A DNA stretch of 47,311 bases, taken from the NCBI RefSeq assembly GCF_009831235.1, contig NZ_WUUL01000020.1, forward strand, positions 1-47,311. Reading direction: 5' to 3'. The stretch comes from Shimazuella alba (GTDB taxonomy: Bacteria; Bacillota; Bacilli; Thermoactinomycetales; Thermoactinomycetaceae). The notes under the pieces were generated by a model that ran no database searches, was not told where the DNA came from, and saw nothing but the letters and a program-made list of their open reading frames with translations. Shown piece by piece: positions 15,882-23,608 of this stretch (its first letter is position 1; every line of letters begins with the position of its first letter). Position numbers and translations under genes: made by a program.

Positions 15882-16355
15882 TTAGAATGCAATATCTTCT
15901 AAGCTTTTTTCAATGTTCTTTAAAGATTTTTCTAAAAATAGTTTTAGGTCATGCAAAATTAATTCTTTGGAAATGTTCTCCCCCAGGACAAAAATACATC
16001 CATCCTCCAATGCAACTTTAGCCTTTTTCTGCATCAATTGTTGAGGCTCTGTGTCTGTGAAATTATAAACACTAAAATCAAGCCATGCCAAATACGTTCC
16101 CTTTGATCTAATCAGCTTTACTCTTGGAATTCGTTCTTTTATGAAAGTATCAATGAAATGGTATACAATAAGTTGCTCAAATCACTCCTGCTGATGCTTC
16201 CATAATAGGCTGGACCAATTTGAAATCCATGTCTGCAATCCACAGTGGAATGCTTTCTTCATCACCAAAATTTTCATGGAGAATTTTTTTAGACCATTTT
16301 ATGGAATCGGTTTTTCTTCTATCTATCATTCATCAAAGTTGTATTTATTCATCAT
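15882..16355 (-). pseudogene. PatB/MalY-type C-S lyase (cystathionine beta-lyase), decayed
   Basis: An intact RBS (GGAGAGG) and ATGATGAATAAA begin a reading MMNKYNFDE that shifts frame near 16325. It continues DRRKTDSIKWSKKI and then ESIPLWIADMDF, the classic N-terminus of PatB/MalY PLP enzymes, and stops at TGA near 16180. The reading resumes as DTFIKERIPRVKLIRSKGTY, then LAWLDFSVYN, and runs to the true C-terminus at 15882. About 240 central residues, including the PLP lysine region, are missing. The family is normally about 390 aa. The gene is dead: at least one frameshift plus a large internal deletion. Confidence 0.85.
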
Positions 16356-16456
16356 ATCCTCTCCATATATTTAAAATCAGTCATTAATCTTTCTTTCGTT
16401 TGAGTGTTACTGAATATGAGTAATCCTCCAAACAGTCGTTCTTTCCATTCTCATTG

Positions 16457-16496
16457 AAAATCGGCAACTACTTCCTTATTGTAGGGTTCCGATTTT
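16457..16496 (-). terminator. Terminator downstream of thioredoxin
   Basis: AAAATCGG pairs with CCGATTTT, with an inner CTAC/GTAG stem. T-rich tails lie on both sides. It begins 15 bases after the thioredoxin stop. Confidence 0.6.
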
Positions 16497-16510
16497 TCTT
16501 CCAAATCGCT

Positions 16511-16831
16511 TTATTTTCCCGCAAGTTTTAAGATTTTTTCTTTAAGGACAGATTTTTGATTCAATCCAACCATAGTCTCGACCTTCTTGCCGTCTTTAAA
16601 CAACAGCAACGTAGGGATGCTCCGGACACCAAATCGCGAAGCCAAATCTGTCTCTTCATCGACATTGACTGTAGCCAGTGTTGCTTTCCCTTTTAGTTCA
16701 TCTGCTAATTCTTCTACAATCGAGAGTTGAATTCTGCACGGACCACACCAAGATGCCCAGAAATCCACCAAAGTTACGCCGGACTGGATATGGCTTTGAA
16801 ATGTTTTTTTTGTCAGTTTTGTTGCACTCAT
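16511..16831 (-). CDS. Thioredoxin-family protein
   Basis: A 106-aa thioredoxin with the redox motif WCGPC (28-32) and the cis-proline in SIPT (Pro73). It reduces disulfides in the cytosol. The helix after the active site reads CRIQLSIVEE, so the proline that usually kinks it (as in CKMIAP) is Ser here. The start at 16831 follows AGAGGAGGTACT; an upstream in-frame extension lacks an RBS and overlaps the promoter. A 34-base palindrome overlaps its -35 box and shares its core with the ArsR-rhodanese promoter region. Both genes may therefore form one sulfur or thiol-stress regulon. Confidence 0.93.
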   Translation of the reverse strand: MSATKLTKKTFQSHIQSGVTLVDFWASWCGPCRIQLSIVEELADELKGKATLATVNVDEETDLASRFGVRSIPTLLLFKDGKKVETMVGLNQKSVLKEKILKLAGK

Positions 16832-16855
16832 AGAGAGTACCTCCTCTTTGTCGTA

Positions 16856-16906
16856 ATTATAGTTACACATTATATTATTATTCAATTGATCAATTGAATA
16901 ATAATA
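16856..16906 (-). promoter_or_regulatory. Thioredoxin promoter with a 34-bp perfect palindromic operator
   Basis: On the minus strand TTGAAT (16880-16885), 18 bases, TATAAT (16856-16861). A perfect palindrome spans 16873-16906, centred on ATTCAATTGATCAATTGAAT, covering the -35 box. The core recurs at the ArsR-rhodanese promoter, supporting it as that regulator's operator. Confidence 0.7.
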
Positions 16907-17064
16907 CTGAAAGCTTAATGGAGTCAAGCTCACAAATAATTCTTCAGGTTTCCTAAACTATTTTGTGAGTTTCATACATCGAGCTCATATTCTATTCAAC
17001 TAGGCTTGTTTGCCCTTGTGCTAATTTCAACCATAGTGACCTAAAAACAGCCCCTTATTTCTAT

Positions 17065-17395
17065 TTATTCGGAAATGCTCAGCACAGCACGGAATCGTGT
17101 CATCGCCAACTTCATCCTTTCATACGCTTTGCTAGCACGTTCCAAGGAAAAAACTTTAACATAGGCCGTACGTCGGTCAGTACACTGAACCGAATCGCGC
17201 TTCAATTTCTTTCGTTTGTCCAGTAAACGAACCTCGCACCGTATTTTGTCCTTTCAATAAGTCCCTAGCCGACAATTCTAACGATTCGCAAGAACTAGCT
17301 ACAATAACGAGCTCACCTTTTGTGCCCAGTCCATGAATCAAAGATGAAATTACATAGGCATTTGGCGCAGTAGCGAGAATGAATTTGGCTTCAAT
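17065..17395 (-). pseudogene. Zinc-type alcohol dehydrogenase (MDR), C-terminal remnant
   Basis: On the minus strand one frame reads KFILATAPNAYVISSLIHGL, then GTKGELVIVAS, the second Rossmann half of MDR alcohol dehydrogenases. It stops at TGA near 17190. A second frame then reads VFSLERASKAYERMKLAMTR, then FRAVL, the C-terminus of the same family. The N-terminal catalytic half is absent. This is a truncated and frameshifted remnant. 16934-17064 shows nothing recognisable. Confidence 0.8.
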
Positions 17396-17476
17396 TCAAT
17401 TGTATATTTAAATGATTTTGTAATGGCTTATCTATGGATTGTGCTACCTTTAAACTTCACTGTATTTTGGGCATAT

Positions 17477-17502
17477 AAAAACGCAGCTTAAATGCTGCGT
17501 TT
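17477..17502 (-). terminator. Terminator of the ArsR-rhodanese gene
   Basis: AAAACGCAGC and GCTGCGTTTT form a perfect 10-bp stem with a 6-base loop and T-runs on both strands. On the minus strand it starts 19 bases after the stop codon. Confidence 0.75.
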
Positions 17503-17521
17503 TTTCTCTGGAACAACTGTT

Positions 17522-18175
17522 TTAACTCGTCCGCCATTCATATACGCCTTCTTCAATTCGATAGGCTTTGAATCCTTTTTTCTGCATTTGCTCAACGGCT
17601 TGAGTGGTAAATACACAATAAGGTCCTCGGCAATAGGCTGCAATTTCGGTATTTTGGGGCAAAGTTTGAAGATATCCATCAAGTTCTTCCATGGGAACGG
17701 ATACCGCGCCTTCAATATGCTCCGTCTCATACTCGTCTTTAGGACGAATATCCAATACAAGAATGCTCCCTGTTTTCATTCTCTTTAATACATCCTTCTT
17801 GGATATAGTACGAACGTTCTTGTATTGTTCATATATATTTTGCTTGAGACGTGGTACATCAGAAAGTTGATGTTCAGAGATTTTCCACAAAGACATCAAA
17901 AATTCTGCTACTAACGGATTTGCCAAGGAATAAATAACATAGGTACCTTTTTTGGTGAATTTCACCAGATTAGCTTCCAATAATACTTGAAGATGACGTG
18001 ATACATTGGCAAAACTCATTCCAGATTGATGTGCTAGAGTTTCTACAGCTTTAGAACCATTGGATAGTAAATTCAAAATTTCCAGTCTTCTTTCACTGGA
18101 TAGGCATTTCCCAATTCTGGCATATTGTAAAAATAATTGTTCTTTATATATATCCGCTAATTGAGCATCTTTCAT
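17522..18175 (-). CDS. ArsR-family regulator fused to a rhodanese domain
   Basis: A 217-aa two-domain protein. Residues about 15-95 form an ArsR winged helix (ETLAHQSGMSFANVSRHLQV as recognition region) with a cysteine at 24. Residues about 125-215 are a rhodanese domain with the catalytic loop YCRGPYC, the nucleophile being Cys182 and a second cysteine at 187. Such fusions are thought to read persulfide or thiol state and derepress sulfur genes; the ligand here is inferred. The ATG at 18175 follows GGGAGGTGGA. An inverted repeat overlaps its own -10 box, and a longer version lies at the thioredoxin promoter, so autoregulation and control of thioredoxin are likely. Confidence 0.9.
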   Translation of the reverse strand: MKDAQLADIYKEQLFLQYARIGKCLSSERRLEILNLLSNGSKAVETLAHQSGMSFANVSRHLQVLLEANLVKFTKKGTYVIYSLANPLVAEFLMSLWKISEHQLSDVPRLKQNIYEQYKNVRTISKKDVLKRMKTGSILVLDIRPKDEYETEHIEGAVSVPMEELDGYLQTLPQNTEIAAYCRGPYCVFTTQAVEQMQKKGFKAYRIEEGVYEWRTS

Positions 18176-18196
18176 TAAATCCACCTCCCAATCCTT

Positions 18197-18243
18197 ATTC
18201 AATTGATCACTTGAATTATATGACGACAATCTTTAAAATTCAA
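18197..18243 (-). promoter_or_regulatory. ArsR-rhodanese promoter and operator
   Basis: On the minus strand TTGAAT (18238-18243), 17 bases, TATAAT (18215-18220). ATTCAATTGATCACTTGAAT (18197-18216) is an imperfect palindrome overlapping the end of the -10 box and matches the core of the thioredoxin operator in 19 of 20 positions. Confidence 0.7.
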
Positions 18244-18823
18244 GTAATGCCGATAGTTTTCCTAAATTATATATCTAGTTCCGTGTATAACAGAAACAGA
18301 GCATTAATTGAGCTTTGAATACTAATAATAAACAAGCTTAATTCCTTATTCTCAAAAGTTATTGGTGTAACACTTCCTTAAAAAACCGATATTGCAATAA
18401 TTGGCGTTACCAGATCATAGTGTTTTCCTTAGTGGTTTTTTGTATCTTGCGGATTAATCCCGCTTTAGAAAGCACTATAAGACAAACAATTTATCTTCTT
18501 CTAACCATTGACGTAATGAATACATTTTTAACATTCTGTATTCATGTATTTGAAGTTGAAGTAACAACCATTTCTCACTTCGAACAAACTCCATTTACTC
18601 ATCGATTAATAGTTCTCTGTCCCTTATGGGTGTTAATGGAACAGAAACGGGCACAGCTGATAAATTCAGATCCTCTTGATGAACTTTCTGTTTTAGCGAT
18701 TTTTTAATACTTATTGATCCGTTTACTTCTAAATAGCACTAGGCAACCTCCGGAATGGAAGAAGTTTCTAATTACCGAAGAAGGCTTTGAAATTGATTCA
18801 TAGCCATTCGATTTTTCTGTTTT
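18244..18823 (+). other. Stretch with an unrecognised, broken reading frame
   Basis: A plus-strand frame from 18420 to 18707 (95 codons, no RBS) is followed, after stops, by a second frame ending EWKKFLITEEGFEIDS at about 18800. Together they look like the end of a decayed gene, but I do not recognise the family. 18244-18419 shows nothing. Confidence 0.3.
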
Positions 18824-19888
18824 CTAGTCACTTTTCAGGAATCCCTCATTTTGAATATCTACATTCACTTGGAAGTCCAGCTTTAAAATAGGATAATACT
18901 TCTCTCTCCAATTTTTTAGCTTTGCCCGAGGTAGTTTTGTTCTAAAAGTTTGTCCCAATCCTAAAATGTCAGCTTGTTTTTTTTGTGTTATGGTGAGCAT
19001 TCGATGAAATCTATTGGTAATAAGTGTAGATAAATCTTTTTTTATTAAATCCATCGATGGGTTTCCCTTTGTTTCTAAAATCGTTACTTTTAAATTTAAT
19101 TGACTTTTCATAAATGGTTTTTCATTAATAATCATACTTTTATTGCTTTTCCAATCACTTAAAATCAAAACCGTGGCTAAATCCATCACCTCAACTATCC
19201 CTTGCGTACCTTGTCCATCAAATGCATTATATAAAAGAGTATCATTTGGAGAAATTTGACTCACCATTTTCCCGTTTTTTATAACGGCTGATCCGATGTG
19301 TTCCACTTCTGTAAGTTTCCCCGTTTGAATGATGGGAATGATAACATCTCGTGTTGAAGAATGTAGACTGCGGTAGACTTGCCAAACCCTGGTTAAAGCA
19401 ATATTTGGAGTCCAACCTGCGTCTTTTTCAAAAAAATCAAGTAAGTAATCGCCAGTTGGCGGTTTTGATTTTTGTACATTGCCGAAAAAATAATCCAAGT
19501 CTTCATTGCAAATTGCCATCTGGGCATTTGGGGCTACTTCTCTTGAACGCATAAGCCCAGACATTACGTCAGTCAGTCCTTGCTTCGCGAACTGCTTATC
19601 TAAAACAATTAATTTCACATGAAATAAATCTACTCCACGATCCATATTCATACTAAGCCAATCTACAGCGTCTGCTATCGATTTACCTGTGGCCTTTATG
19701 ATTTGAATTTTCATGTTATCACTTTCGAGTACAGGTAACTCTAAAATCAATTTGTATTTATCTCCGTTTTTTGATATCCCTACTACTGCTGGTAATAATC
19801 GGTGGTTGATATCTTTGTTGTTCCAACAACCAGTAGAGGTAAGAACGATACAAAGAAGGAAAAAGACCTTTATCATCGTATTACCCAT
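18824..19888 (-). CDS. Spore germination lipoprotein, GerC type
   Basis: This is the C component of a GerA-type germinant receptor, 354 aa, anchored to the outer face of the spore inner membrane. A signal peptide ends in LTSTGC with the lipid-bearing Cys at 21, followed by WNNKDIN, the typical start of mature Ger(x)C proteins. The body matches the family's three-domain pattern (SKPPTGDYLLDFFEKDAG region, central HIGSAVIKNGKMVS, C-terminal NRFHRMLTITQKKQADILGL). It overlaps the stop of the B gene by 8 bases, showing translational coupling. The RBS is distant (AAAGG 12 bases away). Confidence 0.92.
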   Translation of the reverse strand: MGNTMIKVFFLLCIVLTSTGCWNNKDINHRLLPAVVGISKNGDKYKLILELPVLESDNMKIQIIKATGKSIADAVDWLSMNMDRGVDLFHVKLIVLDKQFAKQGLTDVMSGLMRSREVAPNAQMAICNEDLDYFFGNVQKSKPPTGDYLLDFFEKDAGWTPNIALTRVWQVYRSLHSSTRDVIIPIIQTGKLTEVEHIGSAVIKNGKMVSQISPNDTLLYNAFDGQGTQGIVEVMDLATVLILSDWKSNKSMIINEKPFMKSQLNLKVTILETKGNPSMDLIKKDLSTLITNRFHRMLTITQKKQADILGLGQTFRTKLPRAKLKNWREKYYPILKLDFQVNVDIQNEGFLKSD

Positions 19889-20960
19889 TTTCTAATTTTT
19901 CCTTTCGTTTTGATCTGATACCAAGAATCAATAGAGAGGGTGGAACAATAAGTAAACAAAAAAACCGGAAAGGAGAATTAATCAAAAATAAGTCTTCAAC
20001 ATCTTTCCAATCTGGAATAAACAGACAACATACGAACGAAATAAAACTGATCAGGATGAGAAGATAGTTCGGACGAAACTTCGGAATACATGTGGTGATA
20101 ATTTGCATGAACATCCATAAAATCAAAGAAAGGAAGAGAATAATAAAGGTAATGAGACTTAACAAAAAAAACACTGTCACCCTGTCAAACATAAGCCAAT
20201 TGATATCGATGGAATCCACTGCTTCTACAAATGGAAAATAAAAATGCGGGACTGTAGAATTACCAAAAGTAAGGATAGGGATATAGACAGAAATTATCCA
20301 AAAAGGAACTAATAAAAGTACAGTATAAAGTATCTTTTTTGGTTTATAAGTGAAGAGGGGTTGTATAAATCCGATAAACAAAAATACCCCACCAATAGAA
20401 AAATAACTCATTAGATAACTTGGCTTGGTAATGAAACGGAAATCATTTGTAGTAAGAGGGAAAATATATCTCCAATCAACATTCTGAAAAGAAACAAAGC
20501 ATACAAATAAGGTCAGAGGCAAGAACAAGATTGCTAGGAGAAGGCTAGATCGTAAAATACTGTCTAATCCTCTAGAACTTAAATAAGTAGCTACAAGGAC
20601 AAGTAGGAACATAATCGCCCATAAGGGAGTATTAGATAGAAATACAATCGTAATGATCTCCGAATAAGACCGGATGGTAATAATAATGATCATTATCAAA
20701 TAGATGGCGACTGGCAACAAAAAGATCCAAGCTATTATTTTTCCATGAGACAGGTAGATCATGATAATATTTTTTCTTGGGAAATAGCTCAACCCTTTCA
20801 TATAAATAGATAAAAAAATAAAATGAATAATAATACCCAGAGTGATTGGAATCCAATACGCTTCATCAGTACTAGCAATAATATCTGTAGGGTACATAAA
20901 AAATATAAGCCCTAAATGAGTTAGAAAATATGAAATGCTTACAAACATGCTTCTATCCAT
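19881..20960 (-). CDS. Spore germination permease-like protein, GerB type
   Basis: The B component, a 359-aa integral membrane protein with about ten hydrophobic segments, distantly APC-like. It probably binds the germinant (amino acid or sugar) in the spore inner membrane together with the A and C proteins. I chose the ATG at 20960, which overlaps the stop codon of the A gene (ATGGATAG) and has AAAGGA about 11 bases upstream. Starts further upstream lie inside the A gene without an RBS. Confidence 0.92.
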   Translation of the reverse strand: MDRSMFVSISYFLTHLGLIFFMYPTDIIASTDEAYWIPITLGIIIHFIFLSIYMKGLSYFPRKNIIMIYLSHGKIIAWIFLLPVAIYLIMIIIITIRSYSEIITIVFLSNTPLWAIMFLLVLVATYLSSRGLDSILRSSLLLAILFLPLTLFVCFVSFQNVDWRYIFPLTTNDFRFITKPSYLMSYFSIGGVFLFIGFIQPLFTYKPKKILYTVLLLVPFWIISVYIPILTFGNSTVPHFYFPFVEAVDSIDINWLMFDRVTVFFLLSLITFIILFLSLILWMFMQIITTCIPKFRPNYLLILISFISFVCCLFIPDWKDVEDLFLINSPFRFFCLLIVPPSLLILGIRSKRKEKLENG

Positions 20961-22278
20961 TATTACTTTCATCCTTTGAAACTTGATAATCGAGATAAGA
21001 AATACCATAAACATTTATACTCGCAAAATAAGCACAGATCAAAACGGTACCTACTATTATTCCAAGTACCCCATAAATAGCTGCTAAGATAACAATTACA
21101 TATTTTAATAACCGGAGCATAAGATGATTTTGAATTCCTACTACTGTTGCGTTAGCAATAGTAGTACCTGCTACTACTATTGTTAATAGATTGCTAACTA
21201 GTTTTGCAGAGATAATAGCTTGTCCCAGAATAATACCTCCGACCATCGTAAGAGTTGGTCCAATACTTTTTGGAAGTCGGACACTGGCTTCTAATATTAG
21301 TTCTAAAATAACTAACATCATTAAGACTTCCACCAGTGCGGGATAGGGTACTCCTTCTCGACTTTGAGCGATAGACAAACCAAGCTCTAGTTGCAGTACT
21401 TCTGGATTTACAGATACAAGTGCAACATATAGACCCGGCATTAGCGTCGCCACTATAACTCCTATAACACGTAAAACACGAATAAATAACATGAGAGGGA
21501 TAGGGAGGTTTCGTTCGTTTTCTGTTGTAAACATGTCCCATAAAAAGTTTGGGAAAATGAGTGCAAATGGGAAATCATCTATAATCAGTACTACTTTTCC
21601 TTTTTTCAAAGAAGCAATAACTTCTGTAGGTATTTCTGTGGATTTATATTTGGGTACTATGTCCCATGCGGAAAAACCTAAGGTTTTCACTAGACTTTGA
21701 GCGTTATGGATTTCTTGATCGTGTTTTTCTTTCAATTGTGTTTCGATTTTCCGCATTAAATTTTGATTTACATGTGCCTCCAAGCCTAACAAGGCTATCT
21801 TTTTTTCCTGCTCGATACCGGTAGAAATTACTTTTGTGATTAAGAATTTCGTACGAAAATGTTTTCGAATAATCCCGATATTTGTATCTATATCTTCTAT
21901 AAAGGAATCGAGTGCATCTTGAATAACATTTTCATTGGTCGGTAACTCAATAGAACGATTAAGGGATTTGGAAATTACTTCCATTATCATATATTTCTCG
22001 AAATCTGGGATGTATAAAATTATTTTCCCTTCTAAGATAGCGTCAATGATATTGTTTTGTTCCCTTGCCACTTTCACCAAATGGTGATCGATTACTTCTT
22101 GCAAAGAGTATTTGGGCATGTTCAAGTTAATTTCAATCAATTTTTTTGTTTGAGGAATATCGATTAAAGTACTTAAACCAAAAAGTATAACAGGTTGATT
22201 ATACAAATAATCATGTTGTAAGAAAAAATCGTCACATTCTTTAAATACTGTTTTTATCTCCTCTAACCAAATTTTCAT
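20953..22278 (-). CDS. Spore germination protein, GerA type
   Basis: The A component, 441 aa. A soluble N-terminal domain (about 1-235, with KVISTGIEQEKKIALLGLEA near 155) precedes five or so membrane segments (about 260-430; LFIRVLRVIGVIVATLMPGL, then VEVLMMLVILELILEASVRL). GerA-type subunits assemble into the germinant-gated ion channel. The protein is somewhat shorter than common family members (about 470-500 aa). Most of the difference is the short N-terminal region and C-terminal tail. The RBS GAGGAG lies about 9 bases before the ATG. It is first in a compact A-B-C operon, expected to be forespore-expressed; I could not identify a convincing SigG promoter. Confidence 0.93.
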   Translation of the reverse strand: MKIWLEEIKTVFKECDDFFLQHDYLYNQPVILFGLSTLIDIPQTKKLIEINLNMPKYSLQEVIDHHLVKVAREQNNIIDAILEGKIILYIPDFEKYMIMEVISKSLNRSIELPTNENVIQDALDSFIEDIDTNIGIIRKHFRTKFLITKVISTGIEQEKKIALLGLEAHVNQNLMRKIETQLKEKHDQEIHNAQSLVKTLGFSAWDIVPKYKSTEIPTEVIASLKKGKVVLIIDDFPFALIFPNFLWDMFTTENERNLPIPLMLFIRVLRVIGVIVATLMPGLYVALVSVNPEVLQLELGLSIAQSREGVPYPALVEVLMMLVILELILEASVRLPKSIGPTLTMVGGIILGQAIISAKLVSNLLTIVVAGTTIANATVVGIQNHLMLRLLKYVIVILAAIYGVLGIIVGTVLICAYFASINVYGISYLDYQVSKDESNNG

Positions 22279-23164
22279 GTTTTTAAGCTCCTCATATATT
22301 ACAACTAGACCTCACTATCAACTTAACCCAAAATGGCTATATTCCATACTTTAAAAATCAGAAATCAGACTAGTAGTGGGATTACGACACGGCTTGGTAT
22401 GGAATACACGGCTTCCCTTAGTTAGAACGATAACTCTCGGTGGGGGTAACGTGGACAAAACAACATTAAAATCTACTTGTACAAGTTCACACCAATTCTA
22501 ACTTTTCCCTTTCATACACAAGTAGAGAGTCTGATATAGATCAGGGTTTCCTTATAATCAAATATGGTAAATTATTATATTTTATCATTTTCTCTCCATA
22601 TAAGTTTTGTTCAAATTTCATTCCATGACAATACCAAAGGAACACGAGAATTAAGAGAAATATAGCCATGACCAAGAAACCTATAGCCACAATTAATCAG
22701 AGCAAACAAAAATATTTTCAACCTCATGTGGTGGGCGAAAACTACCACGAACCCTGACAATCACCGCTAACTGTGTGGAAGTAGAACAAATACACCTTTC
22801 CGACCAAATCGAATTTTCCTCGTCGTGGCTTATCTTCCGAGTGATTGCATTGATTTTTCCCAAGCAAACGATTTCACATTAATCTCTGGTTGATATCTCT
22901 GTTTATCTAAAGATTTAGCAGGAGCAGTTTCTCGTTTTTTACTTGATATCATGCCTTGATATAACTTGCATATCATTTACCGTTTATTGATAGTTATCTT
23001 TGGAGCACTTCACATCATTTCACTTTTCGGGTTAGGCATGGTAAATTCATATTTGAAATACTCCTAATACGAACAAGAATGAATGAAATTAAAGTATGAT
23101 AGACTAGGATGGATTCTTGATGAATGGATATAACTGAAATAAGTCAAACAAGGAGAGTTTTCAT
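22279..23164. other. Gene-free stretch upstream of the ger operon
   Basis: I see no gene with an RBS in about 890 bases. A 10-bp inverted repeat TATTCCATAC / GTATGGAATA lies at 22340-22349 and 22397-22406, separated by 47 bases. A 40-codon minus-strand frame at 22830-22952 has no usable RBS and is not counted as a gene. Confidence 0.4.
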
Positions 23165-23446
23165 ATGCTTACTTATCAATTTGATCCAACTATCGTCCAA
23201 ATGGAAGAACGTTCAAATAATGAGGAAATCGAAATCCAAATAAAACTATTACAATCAGAACCTTATGCAAAGCACATGAAACAAGTAAAGGATTTTTTCG
23301 ATAGAAATGAAATTTATACAGAAGCACTCTTTTATTTCTGTAAAAATAATGAGTACCGAATCATTGTGAGACCTGATTACTATGTCGATTTAATTTTGAT
23401 GTTAATGAGACACCGTTTACTTCAAAAGGTGGAGTGGAAGTACTAG
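23165..23446 (+). CDS. Small hypothetical protein, 93 aa
   Basis: I do not recognise the family. The protein is soluble, acidic in its first half (EERSNNEEIEIQIKLLQSE) and ends with an aromatic, basic stretch (RIIVRPDYYVDLILMLMRHR). It has no signal peptide. The start is supported by AAGGAGAG 7 bases before the ATG. The fold looks alpha/beta with a C-terminal amphipathic helix. It is monocistronic, since the next gene has its own promoter. Confidence 0.75.
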   Translation: MLTYQFDPTIVQMEERSNNEEIEIQIKLLQSEPYAKHMKQVKDFFDRNEIYTEALFYFCKNNEYRIIVRPDYYVDLILMLMRHRLLQKVEWKY

Positions 23447-23457
23447 TGAGTCGTCTC

Positions 23458-23486
23458 TTGCCTCCTCAACTCATTTCCTTTATAAT
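23458..23486 (+). promoter_or_regulatory. Promoter of the ArsB/NhaD-type transporter gene
   Basis: TTGCCT (23458-23463), 17 bases, perfect TATAAT (23481-23486). Transcription would start near 23493, leaving a leader of about 115 bases before the transporter. Confidence 0.65.
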
Positions 23487-23518
23487 GGAATTAATATGAA
23501 ACTGTATATTTTTGGAGG

Positions 23519-23587
23519 AGCCTGTCACATATAAACTTTCATTTTTCCTGAGGGAATGGAAAGTTTATATGTTGATGGGCTTTTATT
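23519..23587 (+). promoter_or_regulatory. Leader stem-loop with terminator features, unknown class
   Basis: A 13-bp perfect stem CATATAAACTTTC / GAAAGTTTATATG (23528-23540 with 23559-23571) is closed further out by AGCC/GGCT and followed by TTTTATTA. It lies between promoter and RBS of the transporter, so it could terminate early or hide a control element. It does not match a riboswitch class I can recall with confidence. It could also be the terminator of the 93-aa gene. Confidence 0.55.
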
Positions 23588-23608
23588 ATGTAAAAAAGGT
23601 GGGATTCT

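Noticed and set aside
18420-18707. Plus-strand frame of 95 codons
   Set aside because: No RBS, odd composition and immediate stops; treated as a possible broken gene only, not as a CDS.
22279-22420. SigG promoter for the ger operon
   Set aside because: A GGAATA with a distant ATAGT-like box is present, but spacing and -10 match are too poor to call.
22830-22952. Minus-strand 40-codon frame starting MISSKKRETAPAKSLD
   Set aside because: The composition is protein-like, but AAGG lies only one base before the ATG and no family is recognised, so translation is doubtful.
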